Shown here: positions 1 through 12,965 of the stretch, one piece after another
Numbering within the stretch: the stretch's first letter is position 1
Layout: each line of letters starts with the position of its first letter
Assembly (NCBI GenBank): GCA_025331125.1
Contig: JAOALB010000033.1
Span: 62,001 to 126,000, forward strand
Direction of reading: 5' to 3'
DNA from: Mycogone perniciosa
Lineage: Eukaryota; Ascomycota; Sordariomycetes; Hypocreales; Hypocreaceae
DNA length: 64,000 bases
The notes under the pieces: generated by a model
The model's database searches: none
What the model was told of the DNA's origin: nothing
What the model saw: only the letters and a program-made list of their open reading frames with translations
Translations under genes and position numbers: made by a program

Positions 1-3000
1 TACCAATTATATATCGCTTAGCTAAACTATATACTATAATAATAGCTGCCTCTTTTATAAATCCAGTAAAAATAAAAGCAGATAATACTTAAAATAACCT
101 AAAAAAATATTTATAATAAACTAAAAGGGATACCAGTCAAGACCTAGATCTTTAATTCTTAAAGATATACTTAAAGAAGACAAAGCAAACAGGTACTCAC
201 TATACCTAGACAGTTTAATAAAATAAAACCTAAACCCTAACTATATAAAGTTAAATAAAAATAATAGTATCCTAAATAAATAAATAATCGCTATAATCGA
301 CTACCAATATCTTAATTAAATTACTGCAGGCAATAAAAAATAAACCAGCAGCAGTAACTCTAACAATAAAAATAAAAATAACCCTTTATAATATAAACTA
401 TTACTATACAGTACTATACTTTCAGAACTAGAAAACATACTACCTATAAACAGTAACCTTAAGGGTAAAATAAACGAATATCACCTAAACCTAATTAAAA
501 GAGTTATTACAGGTATATAATAAAATAAAATAAACCTATACTTATATAAACTACTCTATATATAGAATAAAGTTAGCAATAAAATAGCTGTCAGAGCTAC
601 CTTAGCCGCTCTAGCTATACGCAAGGAACCAGTATATTTCCCTATATAAAGAAATTACACTATAAATAACCCTACCTATAAAGGGCACTATACTATATCC
701 TGGGTCATTTATATTGCGCACAGCTGTATAATACACTTCTATAAAAAAGTAAAGCATAACGCATTCCTAACCAGAATCCTATTTTACCTTATAAAACAAA
801 TATAGGATCACAACGCTTTTAAAGAATAGATTATAACCATACAGTATTAAAACCTTAAAATTATTATTATTAAACTAAATACCAAAACCCTAAAAAAATA
901 TCGCCAGCTATAAAGATTTAAAAGATGTAAATCTAAAAGATATTATATCTACTGCTAAAAGAAATTAATAAAATAGCACTTCCGCTATAATAAAAGGTTT
1001 AAGTGTAATCGACAATACTACTTAAAATGCAATAGCCTAAATTATATTATATATAAACAAAATAAATTAAAGGAGTGGTATATACAATAAACTAACAATA
1101 CCTTTTATTTATCACCAGACTATATATACTGTTAAAAGGATAAATACACTATCCACCTACAGGAAAAACTCTAAAAATAGCGAACATAAAAATATATAAA
1201 ATACAAACCCACCTTAAAAGACAAAGAGATTAATTAAATTATAAAGGAGCTGCATTAAAACTAGTTTAACTTCATTACCTATAAAAAAACCGCCTATAAT
1301 AAGAGAAAGTAGCACTTACTTTAAAGAACCCTAATTAACTGCGAAATTTGCATAAAATAAAAAGAATCGGGAAATAATTAAAGTCACCTATAAAAGGGCT
1401 ATAAAGTAGCGATCAATAAATTATATCTCTCGAAATATTAAATAATAAAAATAACAGCAAAGATTTACTATATCTCAAATTAAAGACAATAGTTAAAGGA
1501 TATCGGCTATATATATTAACAGATAGCAGAGCGATAAGCAATTTTATTGCACCTAAAACTATAAATCGCCTACAGTTACCTTAAAAAGAGAAAACTAAAC
1601 TATATTAACTTTATTAAATAAAAGGAGGAGCCTTTATATATAATAATAGATAGGTTAAGCGAAAGACTAATTATCTTAAACTTAAAATCGCTAAATGTAA
1701 AAGAGTAGTTCCTTGCAATATAGTAAATATCGATAAGTATAATATTATTCTCGGTTATCCTTAGTTGAAATGCAATAACCCTGATATTAACTGGGAAAAC
1801 AGCTAGCTTTACTAGCGCAATAGCAAAGCTTCCCTAGCGATTAAAACTATCAGAAAGGACTTAGCTGCAGGGAAGAAATCCCAAAATATAAAACCCTTAA
1901 ATAAGCTAATAAAAAAAACTAAAAAAATTACTTTTAATTTAATTACAGAAACAATCTACCTAAAAATAAAACTTAAGCAAAGCAAAAGGAAAAATAGACA
2001 AATCCAAAGAATAATTGCCTTTTTACAGAAAGCATTCAATAACATTAATAAAATGCTCAAAATAAAAAGCCCCAAAACGACAGTATTACTAAAACAACTA
2101 CAGAATATCCTTAAAGAATACTAGAAGTATAATAAACTGTTTAAGGAAACACTTAATATAAAGCTACTAGAATACAGCCAATAAAACTATATAATCAAGC
2201 TTAAAATAATACCAGCACCACCTTCTATAAAATTTATAATCTAAATAAAAAAAAGCTTAAAAGCCTATATAACTATTTAAATAACATATTAACTAAAAGG
2301 TATATTTAACCCTCTTTATTAAAAGCAGGCTATTTTATTATATATATACTAAAAAAAAGAGGCAAACTATAGTTAATCGTAGACTACCGACAGCTTAATA
2401 AAGCTACTATTAAAGACAAAACTCCACTACTATTAATTATAAAATTATAAAATAAACTATATAGGAAAAAGTAATTTACAGCGCTAAATCTTAAAGGCGC
2501 TTACAACTTTATCCAAATTAAAAAAAGATATAAATAAATAACCGCCTTTCAAACTAAATACAGCTTATTCAAATATTTAATTATACCTTTCAGTCTCACT
2601 AACGCCCCCGCAACATTCTAAAAGATAATCAATAACATATTAAAAGAGTATCTCAACATCTTTATAATTATTTACCTAAATAATATCCTAATCTTTTTAA
2701 ATACCTTTAAAAAATACAAAATACACGTCTATAAAGTATTACAGACACTATAAAATACTAAACTACTTATAAAACCTAAAAAATGCAAATTCTATACACA
2801 AAAAGTCACTTTCCTAAAGCATATTATCACCCCTAAAGAAATTCACATAAATCCATCAAAAATGCAAGCAGTAAAAGACTAGCCTATACCTATAACAGTC
2901 AAAGAAGTCTAAAGCTTCTTAAAACTTACCAACTACTATCAACAATTCATTAAAAGCTATAAAAGTATCGCACAAACTCTCTATAAACTTACTAAAAAAG

Positions 3001-5069
3001 ATTAAAAGTTTCTATAAGCACTAAACGCACAGGAAGCCTTTAATAAACTTAAACAGCTTATCTTAAAAAAGCCTATACTTATTATATTCAACCTATTTAA
3101 AGAAATAAAAGTTAAAACAAATACTTCCAACTTCGCTATAAAAGCTTAACTCAATTAAAAGGATAAAAACAGTAAACTACGCCCTATTGCCTTCTACTCT
3201 AAAATACTATACAGCACAAAACTAAACTATCTAATATATAATAAAGAATTCCTTGCTATTATCCTTGCATTTAAAGAATAGCGATATTACCTATTAAAAG
3301 GAATACATAAAGTTAAAGTATATACTAACTATAAAAATATTATATACTTCGCGACAGTTTAACAACTCTCTAAAAGACAGATCCGCTATACAGAATACCT
3401 TTTAAAATTTAACTATATCCTAATCTATTAAAAAAGATATAAAAACAGACAAGCAGACGCACTCAGCAAATAAGCTGACTACAATTAAAGAAAGATTAAG
3501 CACACTAGGCAGATCTTAAAACAAACCCCTAAAGGACATTACCAACAAATAGCACTTTAAGCTATATATAAGGTATCCAGCGATAATGCTACGCTTTAAT
3601 GCATTAAAGAGCACTACACTACCTAAAATATCAACAAATTCTTAAAAAATACAAAGTTCAACAATAAAGGAACTCAATAATAAAATAAAAAGATTTAAAT
3701 CCTAAATAAACTTTAAGAAAATATAGTTATAGAAGTTTATCAATACCCAGTATACAGATATAAAGGTATTTGCAAGACCTGTAAATAAGTATAAAGGTAC
3801 TTCGAGTTTTAAAGGCTTAAAAAAGTTATATAAAACGTTATTTCTCGCTGCACAACTTATAAAACAGTCAAAACCTTAAAACATAAACCATATAGCAAAC
3901 TCTAACCCTTACTAATACTAAAGCGGCTATAAGAGTTAATCTTATTAGATTTTATTATTAAACTACTATTATCTATTAAACTAAGATTAAAGGTTAAATA
4001 TAACAGTATTTTAATAATTATAAACCAATTTATTAAATACTTTTACTTCCTTTTATATAAAAAAGTAATAAATACAGAAACACTAGTTTATATATTCTTG
4101 CAATTTATTGCAGCCAACTATATAATTCCAGCTAAAATTATTTTTAACTAAAAATTAACCTTTACATCTAAATTCTAGCAAGCACTTATAAATCAGTTAA
4201 ATATAAATTATAAGCTTAATACTATATACCACCTACAGACAGACAGACAGACAAAACGCATTAACCAAGTTATTAAAGCCTATTTAAAAAGTTATATTAA
4301 CTTTAACTAAAATAATTAAATAAAGAAGTTACTAATTGCATAGATATCCTATAACAGCAATATTTTAAAGTTAACCAGACTTAGCCTTATATACATTAAC
4401 TATAGCTTTACGCTAAATATATATAAAGCGCTAAGGAAAGGCCTATATATTAATAAAGCATAAATTAAAGCTGAAAATATAAAGCAGTTATATAAAGAAA
4501 TACAGGTATACTTTCACTTTATATAAAAAAGAATAAAGAAGTATACCAATAAGCATAAATTAAAAGGACTAATCTTTAAAGAGGGAGATATAGTTTACCT
4601 ATACTATTATTCGCTAAGAAAAAAGACTGCAAATATTAAAACAACGCAACCAAGCAATAAATTAAATTTTAAGAAACTTAAACCTTACCCAGTTAAAAAG
4701 GTTATTTTAGAAGTTACTTATAAACTTACACTACTAGACAATATCCGGATTTACTTAGTATTTTACATTTCACTACTTAAAAAAGCATTACAAGACGAAT
4801 TAAAAAACGGACCAATTATAGACTTAATTAAAGTCTTAGCAGTCAAAAAAGAATATAAAGTCAAAGAAGTTAAAGCTATAAAAGCAGAAAACAATAAACG
4901 CCAGTACCTAGTTAAATAGAAAAACTATAAAGAAAAATATAACTCCTGGGAACTTATAGAGCATTTAAAGAATACCCTAACAGAACTTTAACACTTCCAC
5001 TAAAGTTTAAGTCTCCCAGTAAAGGGTCACCGAATACTGCATTCTAATCAAGCACATCTACGCCGCCGG

Positions 5070-5530
5070 AAAACTAAACATCAATAACAGCCTTTAACTC
5101 AGCGCGTTCAAACTTATCCAACTCGTCTAATAAATTAGCGCTATAACGCAATATCTTAACCCTACGCGACTGCATTTATAACCGCTGCTTATAAAGATAA
5201 CTTAATCGCGTAAAACGCTTATTTATTAAAGCAGTTAATATTATCATCTATTACTGCTATTCTAACAACTCACGCTCAGTAGCGCGCTCTTTATTCTTAA
5301 TACACTCCTTCTTAGCCGCTAAACAATAAGCTACAAATATCAGAAATAACTTATAATAAGCCAAAAAGGATATATACTAGCCGCTAAAGAGATACTATTT
5401 CCGTTACACATCTTGCCCCAACAAATACACTCCTTACAATAAAAGTAGCCTATAGCTATCTTACAGGAAACGCCATACTTTTTAAAAGATAAATACAGTA
5501 TAATGAAAATACTAATAGTATTAATAATTA
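5070..5530 (-). pseudogene. Antisense ORF in the 3' part of the gypsy element
   Basis: Read on the minus strand, the stretch between chromodomain and LTR gives a broken but recognisable protein. There is a CxxCxWGKxCNG patch near 5400-5460, then a charged segment (AAKKECIKNKERATERELLE) and, after several stops, RLSYLYKQRL and NLLDELDKFERAEL near 5070-5230. Such antisense ORFs with a C-terminal LDELD-like helix are known from fungal gypsy elements; that comparison is from memory. Stops are in-frame TAG/TAA codons, consistent with RIP. Function is unknown. Confidence 0.5.
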
Positions 5531-5710
5531 ATACAGCTGCAGTATAATTCGGCGAGGATTTGGCAGGTTTAGAAACCTTTTACTGTTTCGCAATACTATA
5601 AGGTATAGTCAAATAAAAATGGAAGGAAATTAGGAGGAAGAAAACTTACGAAAAAGAGGGACAGCTATATAATAGGTCTTAGGGACAAGACTAACGGGAG
5701 GGGGATATTA

Positions 5711-6086
5711 TATCACGACCCGACCAGGCTAAAGCCTAGATCCAAAGGAATATCGGAACAATAGGCTAATAGGAATATAATTACTAGGGTATATACCGAA
5801 TTATCAATAATTAGGGACGTATATAAGTAATTACAAACCCTAAATTATCAGGAACGTAGCTATATTCCCTGATAATTGTTATAACTCTCCTTTATATATA
5901 TATAACTGGCTTATTACTTATTTAATATAGTTACTTAGACAGTCATTAACAATTATATTCACCTAAACCGCTTATTCTACAGAATCGTAACTATATTACC
6001 CTGTTTAGTATTTATCCCTAACCTCTCTATTAACATAAACCCACAAACCTTGGTTTAACTGTTGAGAATCAACCCGGATCGTCACA
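5711..6086 (+). repeat. 3' long terminal repeat of the gypsy element
   Basis: It follows a purine-rich tract (CGGGAGGGGGATA, about 5696-5708), as expected for the plus-strand primer site. It starts TATCACGAC, which is TGTCACGAC with one G-to-A change, and ends GATCGTCACA, so the termini form an imperfect inverted repeat of TG..CA type. Length is 376 bp. The matching 5' LTR is not in the window, so neither the target duplication nor LTR divergence can be read. Confidence 0.75.
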
Positions 6087-9000
6087 AAAGAGTAAAGGTA
6101 AAGATATAATATTAAGGGAAGTTTCTAGTAACTCTAGTAGTTACTACTTAGGCTTATAACTGTCGCAAAGCACAGTACAGCTATATAAAGTATAAAGAGA
6201 AATAAAAATAAAGCTTGATTCTAGTAATAAATATACTATAATAGCCTCGCTATATATATATATAGCTAATATAAAGGAAAACGTAGAATGTATACATTAT
6301 AAGCGCCTCTATAGTCTAATATATTGCTTATGCGATATATATATTAGATGGTATTTGTTATATAAGCAGATAAAAGCTCCCTAGCGCTAATAAGTGCTAA
6401 TAAATAGTAGGTCCTTAGTTAACCTAACCTAATATATATTAATTAATTAAATAGTCTTAATTTAATCCTGCAAACTTTATTATATATTTAAGTCTAGCTT
6501 ATATTAAAGTAATACTAGCTATAAAGACCTTTAACTCTTTATATAAAACAGGAATACTTATAGTCTTTTAAATTAAAAAAACTGCCTTTACTGCAGTTTT
6601 AAAGGCTTTATTTATTTTATTTACTAGGCTAAATACTTTTATATTTACCTATTTAATAGGGTTAGTTTATAATTATTATTTATACTTTAACTACTATACT
6701 TTTATTTTATATAAAGTAATAGGGAGGATATAAGCTTTTATAGTTTATATTATAGCCTTAAAAGGTAAGCTTTTTTAAGTTTTATTAAATAATTTAAAGA
6801 AGTTAAAGACTTTATATACTTTGCCTATAAGTATTTCTATATATTTCCTAAAAAAAAGCTTTATATTAAAGTAGACCTTTAATTATTAAATACCCTTTTT
6901 AAGCTAAACTGGTTTTCCTTTTATTATAATACCTTTTTTATAAGTTTAGCTTTTTATATAGTAAAAGTGCAGTAATTTAGCTTTAATATAGTTAAAAAAT
7001 ACTATATTCTTTACTCCCTACTTTAATATTTTATTAAGCGCCTATTATATAAAAGTAGCTATTTTTTAAGTAAACCCTTTTATAATTAATATAGTAATAT
7101 TATTAATATATTTAAAGTAAGATTATTAATCTTTAAGCTGGAAAATTAAATTAAAATATAGTATTAATATAATAAAAGAGATAAAAGACTTTTATAAAGC
7201 ATTATATTTAAAAGTAAAGTATAGTAAATTAATTTTATTCCTTTTATAAATAAAAGTAGTTTTATTACTTATAAAAGACTTTACTTATTTTATAAATTAT
7301 ATAAATTAACTTTATTATTTTAATTATAAAACTAATTTATTCTTTATCATAATATTAAAAGCCTTAAAAATATTAAACTAAAATAAAGTTATAACTTCCC
7401 TTTTACTTAAAATAACTTTAATATTATAAATTAAATAAGCAATTAAATTTATAGCTGCTTTTTTAAAAAGGGCTTTAAAGTATTACTTTAAAAAGATTTT
7501 ATATTTAAATACTAAAAGGGATACCTTTTTAGTAAATAGCCTTTTAAAGCTTTTTCATATATACAATATGAATTTAACAAGGTTATACTGAACCTTATTT
7601 ATATATGGCTTCTAGGAAGCTGCATATAATACAGCAATAAGGAAACGACTGAGTTTAATTGGGCTAATAATGGATAAACAATTAAATTGTAAATAATCTA
7701 ATAGCTAAAAGCTATAGAATATGTAGTGTATATGCAGCCAGTATAGAAGTGATTGTATAAACAATAGCTTTATCTTTTATAATAGTCCTCCAACTAAATA
7801 ATAGGAATGCAGTAGTAGAGTTAGGTTTATGGCCTTATTCCTATTTTCCGCAAAATTTATTTATATAGGAAATTGTCCAAATCGACTCACGGCCATATAA
7901 ACAGGAAACCATTTTAGTCAGATTTTTCATAATAGCCATTATGCCTATTGTATTAAGTCTAGGGTAGGCAGGGTAGCTGGTCCTAGCTTAATTGTTGTCG
8001 TTAAAGATAACAGAAATTTCCTAACTTACACCGAGGTTCCTCCAGGAACTCGGTCCTAGTATCGGGCCTAATTCCGGGTCTAGCCGGAATAGGAAGGTTA
8101 TCTATTTACACTGAAATCCTTGCTTTTTAGCCCTCCTTTTTAATATAAAATAACAGTAAAATAAACTTAAAGGCTTTATAGGTTATATAGTTAAACTTAT
8201 TAGGCTTAAATATAATAGTAATTTTAATATTTTTAAAAGGGAGGGGGTAGTATTTTAATTTAAAGTAACCTTTAAAGAGGTTTATAATAAACTCTTTAAT
8301 AGTAGGCTATATATAGTATAAAAGGGTAACCGATATATTATTTACATTAAATGCAGTATTTAAAGGTTTTTTAATATTTAAAGTTTTTAAAGGTTTTTAA
8401 TATTTTCTTTAATTCCCTTTTACTATAGTAAATACTTTTTAAAAAAGGCTGTTTACTCTTTAAGGTTTAAAATACTTTTATTGCTATCTATTAAAAAAGG
8501 GGGTTAAAAACAGTCTATAGCTTTATACTATTTAATTACCTATTAAATACCTTTACCTAAATTAACTTTAACTATAATTTTATTTTAATAATTGCGTTTT
8601 TGATATTTAATAGTATTATATAGTATTTTTATTACTTTAAACTATTTATTAAGCTTAAAAGGCACTATAATATAAGCTAAGTAAACTATTTAGCAGTCTT
8701 TATTTTATTAAAAGGCGCTATATTTATTTTAATATCTCTTTTTACCTATTAACTATATATAGTTTATAAAAAGTCTTTAAAGTGCTTATATAGCTGCTAT
8801 TACAGTATACAGAATAGCGGGTTAAGGTAATATCTTTATTATACCTTAAACAAGGCAAGAAGCTATAAAAATATAGTTTAGAGGTATAGGACTAAGCTAT
8901 TATGTAAGGATATATATAATGCTGATAAGTTATTAGAGGGCAGGTTTAGTGCTGTAACAGCTGCATTTAAGTCTCTTTTAATTAAATTAATTATATTTAC

Positions 9001-11600
9001 TTTTAAAAAAAGCTAAATATATATATATATATATTAGCTAGCTAAACCTTTATAGGCTTTTATAAAGGATATATTTGTTTCTTATATTAACTATTAGCTA
9101 AATAAAGCTTAAAAGTATAATAGTAACTATATAGTAGTTTAAGCCTATATTTAAGTTTTTTATAATAGTTATTAATATAAGGCAATTAAAAAAAATATTA
9201 ATATACTTTCTAAAATCCTTTATAGAGGTATTTATAAAAGCTAAAATTAGGTTATATTTATCTGCCTATTTAGCTAGTCTATTACCTATAGTATTTAAAA
9301 TTTAACTTAATTACTATATTTAGTATAATATATTAAAATCTCTTATAATAATTAAATTTAAAAGAGGCTAACTTTACCTTTTAAAGGTTTCTATTATAAT
9401 ATTAAGAATAGCTTTATAGTAAATATTAATAATCATATAGCTATAGGCTTTTATTTAATAAATGCAATTACTTTTTAATTTTAAAGGTAAAAGTTATTAA
9501 TATAATAAATTTAATAATTTTTTAATATATATAAAAATAAAAGGTTTAATCTCTTTTTAATTATTAAATAAATTAAATACTTAAAAGTTAAAGTAAAATT
9601 TTATTTATCTTTTAAATAATATAATATCTTGATAAATCTATAGCTTTTAAATAAATATAATATTAAAGTTATTTTTTAAGTTAATAAAAGGGCTATATTA
9701 TAATCTTATCTTTATTTTTTTATATTAACTTAAAAGATTTTTAAACTAAAGTTTTTTTAATAGTTTTAATAAAGTTTATTATTTATAAATTAAACTTATA
9801 AAGTTTATCTCCTTTAAAGGATTCCTTTAAAGCGTTATTTATAAAGTTATTTAAATTAGTAACCTTTACTATAAAGTAGGCTAATAAACTTTCCTTTAAT
9901 AAACTATTAAAGATATTTATTAAATTAATTTTATTTTAAAGGGGCTTTATTATAAAGGTAAAAGGTATTATTTTATTTAAAGGAAAAGGTTTTTAAATTT
10001 AAGCCTTAAAAGCAGCAAAAGATTTAACTAAAGCAGCTTAAAAGACTTTTCCTTTAAATGCGCTAAGACTAAACTTAAAAGTAAAAGGGGCAAGGTTCTC
10101 TTTTTTAAAATTTTCAAATTATTTTTTAATAATATATATTTTTATATTATCTTTAATAGTTAAGTATATATAATAGTTTAAAGTATTAAATTAATAAAGT
10201 TTAAAGCAGTTAATATATTAAATAAAGTTATTATAGTTTTTATTTTTATTAATATATTAAAAGGTAAATTTATTATATTTTTTATAATATATAGGTTTAA
10301 TATACCTTTAAAGATTATAAAAGCTAAAGTATTTATTATATTAAATTACTTATACTTTTTAAGTTTAAAGTTTTATTAAAGCTAAGCAGTTAAAGAGTTT
10401 AAAGTTTATTTTAATTTCCTTTTTAAAAGAAATAAAGTAATAGTAGATATTAATAGTTTTACTTAAAGGGGCCTTTTAATAAAAGATTAAAAGTTCTTTA
10501 AATTTAATGCTCCTTTAAGCTTTAATTAAAATTAATATATTAATAAAGAAAATACTTAATATATTAATATAATATTTAATAACGCTTTATATAAAAAAAC
10601 TTCTTTATATATATATTTCTTTAATCTTTAAACTGTTAACTTTTATAGTTAAAGTTAAAGTAAGATTTTTCTTTTAATATCTTTTATGTTAGTTTAAAGT
10701 ATAAACTTAAACTTTATTTTTTAAAAATAAATAATATCTTTACTTTTAAAGTTATTAATTTTAATAACCTTTTACTTAATATTAATAATAATAATTTTCT
10801 TTTAATTATAATTTAAAAAGACTTAAAAAGATTTTTATTATTAATTTTTAAAGTAAATTTTATTTATTTTTATTTATTTTTATAAATAATAAAGGCTAGT
10901 TTACTATTACTTTAAAAAGAAAGTTTATTTCTATTTCTTTATATTAAAGAGTTTTTATTTATACTTATCGCTGCAACTATAGCCTATATAATCTATTTTA
11001 AGCTATTAGCTAGTAAAGGGGTTTTTATATTAGTTTTATTCAAAGGTTAAGGCTTAACTTACTATTATTTATTATTTTAATAAAGCTTTTTATTAATTAA
11101 TTAAATAGTTAATAGTTAAATAAAAAAGAGGTTTTTATTTAACTTTTTAAAGTTTATAAAAGCCTTTAAAAAAGGTTTTTAAAAGTATTAAAAAGGGCTT
11201 TATTTATTAATATAGCTGCTAAAAGATAATACTTTTTTTAATATTTAATTAAATAATAATTAATAGCTTAAATTATTAAAAGTAATACTTTTTACTTAAC
11301 TTTTTAAATTAAATTAATTTCTTTAATTTAAATAAAGATTTTAAGTATTATATTTAATTACTTTTTATTTATAAAGGTAAAGGCTTTTATTAGCCTATTT
11401 TAAAAAAAGGAAAAAAGGCTTTTTTAAATCCCTTTTAAAAAAAGAAAAATACTAAATTTTAAATTAAATTTAAATTTAAATTTAAAGATATTAATTTTAA
11501 TATATTTATTATTAATATAGCATTTTTTAAATATAAATAAAAGGATTATAGTCTCCCTTTACTTTATAAGCAAAAAAGTACCCTTTTTCTTTAATCGCTA
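6087..11600. other. Saturated TA-rich RIP block, no gene
   Basis: About 5.5 kb made almost entirely of TA, AA and TT steps. In the lines sampled both CpA and TpG are nearly absent, as expected when RIP has run to completion on both strands. No ORF or RNA gene can be supported. Between about 7550 and 8110 the composition is milder, with ordinary TG, CA and CG steps. A purine run at 8229-8240 resembles a retroelement polypurine tract, but no coding motif could be followed around it. The rest is probably one or more older transposon copies of unknown family. The edge to normal DNA is near 11560-11680. Confidence 0.8.
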
Positions 11601-12129
11601 AAATACTGCCTGCCTAGTAGCAGTAAAGTTTAATTATCCCTAGTTTACTTAAAGTCTAATAGTATTTGCTATCTTTCTTTAAATGCCTAGGAAGGGCGAG
11701 AGAGCATTATTGGGCTTATTTTCTTAATAGCTAGTTAAGAGGTTATAGAGTTTTAGTGAGTAGGCACCTAAAAGGTGGGGTACCTGTAGGTGTAGGAGGG
11801 AAGCTTGTACTTCTCATAGGCCGCTGAGAGCTTAGATGTATTTTATTTTAGAATGGGTAAGTAAGAGACTTTAATTCACGAGGAGTAGATGGTCTTTCTT
11901 TAATAATTGTAGTTGGGAGCGGTGATGGAGCAAGCAATAGCGGCTGTGATGGTTCTTCTGGCTAACCTGTCTCGACGGTAGAATTGAACGCGTTCATGAT
12001 AATAGATATCTGACAGGTTTATGATAGGCATTCCACTTGGTAGATTTTTAATTCAACTGAAATGAAATTTGATGGACTCGAGATCTAGAAGAATAAAGGA
12101 ATCAGAGAGAAGTGCCAGTCAGTTGGGTT
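11601..12129. other. Transition zone between RIP block and ordinary DNA
   Basis: Base composition climbs from AT-rich to balanced over about 200 bases. I searched this part for the missing N-terminal half of the neighbouring PRPP synthetase pseudogene and saw none. No other feature is visible. Confidence 0.5.
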
Positions 12130-12612
12130 ACCTAGACATAAGGCTGTTGTTATTATATGGCATAACTTTAAAGCATGGCGCTCGCCAGGTCTTTACTGTT
12201 GTCACCCATGGAATTCTTAGTGGTAATGCTATTGAGACTATCAACCAGTCTTGCCTCTCTGGCTTAATTGTGACAAATAGTGAGTTATCTCCAGCGGTGC
12301 GTTATAGACTTATTACTAATGGGTTTAATAGCTGTACCGCGTAAGTCTCTTAGACCTAAGAGCTTCACCTGCTGCTGTTCCAGCGTGCTTCTATTGTGCC
12401 CCCACGACTTAAACTAATGGACGGGTTTAGTTGGTGACAAGGTTGGGCGATGCCCCAAGCTCAAGGTTATTGATGTGTCCGGAACTCTAGCCGAGGAAGG
12501 TCCAACGTGGCCGTATCGTGATACAGCATGCATGCTCACTTCTCTGTAGGCAATTCGGAGAACCCACAACGGCGAGCCCGTGTCGTATCTGTTTAATAAT
12601 GCTCCGCTCTGA
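12130..12612 (+). pseudogene. Phosphoribosyl-pyrophosphate synthetase, C-terminal pseudogene fragment
   Basis: PRPP synthetase makes 5-phosphoribosyl-1-pyrophosphate from ribose-5-phosphate and ATP for nucleotide, His and Trp synthesis. The fragment reads LKHGARQVFTVVTHGILSG and then NAIETINQSCLSGLIVTN. An intron at 12280-12430 follows (GTGAGT donor, CTAAT branch point, TTTAG acceptor). The next exon gives GDKVGRCPKLKVIDVSGTLAE, and after a gap at 12496-12549 comes AIRRTHNGEPVSYLFNN with stop TGA at 12610-12612. These are the family's conserved C-terminal blocks in the right order. The N-terminal two thirds, including the ATP-binding and most catalytic parts, is missing, and the second intron starts GAAGGT instead of GT. 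It lies next to the RIP block, so it was probably broken by repeat-related damage or rearrangement. It could be the end of a duplicated copy. Confidence 0.85.
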
Positions 12613-12965
12613 TCTGGATTGGTTTGTCCAGTGGTTGCGATATGACATTTGCGGAGTTGGTATTGAAATGCCTTTTTGGCCCCCTAACGTTTGGCCCTCT
12701 AACGCCTCTTAATATTGGGGTAGCGATACTATGGGCTTTAATAGTTCCCATTTGTGTATTGATGAATGATGCATTCCCGGATCTTCTTCGTTGGTGCCTA
12801 GTGAAGAGCGTAGCATACTAGAAGTAACGGCCCAGATGTGTAAGCCGGCAGGTGTAAGCTATTGTGCAAATGATCAACGAAGCACGTTGAGTAGGGGCAT
12901 GGGGGTCGGTCAACAGGTGTCATTGGCTTTGCAGACAACAACCGGCTCCAGCTTTAAGTTGGCTC

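Larger units (their letters stand above)
1..6086 (+). mobile_element. RIP-degraded Ty3/gypsy chromovirus, 5' end outside window
   Basis: No long ORF survives, but the + strand still reads as a gag-pol polyprotein in the usual Ty3/gypsy order. A retroviral protease motif is at 1516-1560 (TDSRAISNFIAP, family T/DSGA with Gly now Arg). Reverse transcriptase has ALNLKGAYNFIQIK at 2481-2522 and YLNNIL at 2673-2690, where the catalytic YxDD has become NN. The end of RNase H is at 3444-3470 (NRQADALSK). Integrase has DFI near 3948, a D-to-N change at 4023-4025 and TDRQTKRINQ near 4227-4268 (family TDGQTERxNQ). A chromodomain lies at about 4860-4990 (QYLVK-stop-KNY...NSWELIEHL), where the first Trp codon is now TAG at 4917-4919. 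The chromodomain places it among chromoviruses. The 5' LTR and start of gag lie left of the window. The element is certainly dead. Confidence 0.93.

Noticed and set aside
4236..4252. CAGACAGACAGACAGAC run taken for a microsatellite
   Set aside because: It is the coding sequence of the integrase TDGQTE region, with G-to-A change, not an independent repeat.
7960..8110. Possible solo LTR
   Set aside because: It has repeat-like GGTCC/GGACC words, but no TG..CA termini or target duplication could be found.
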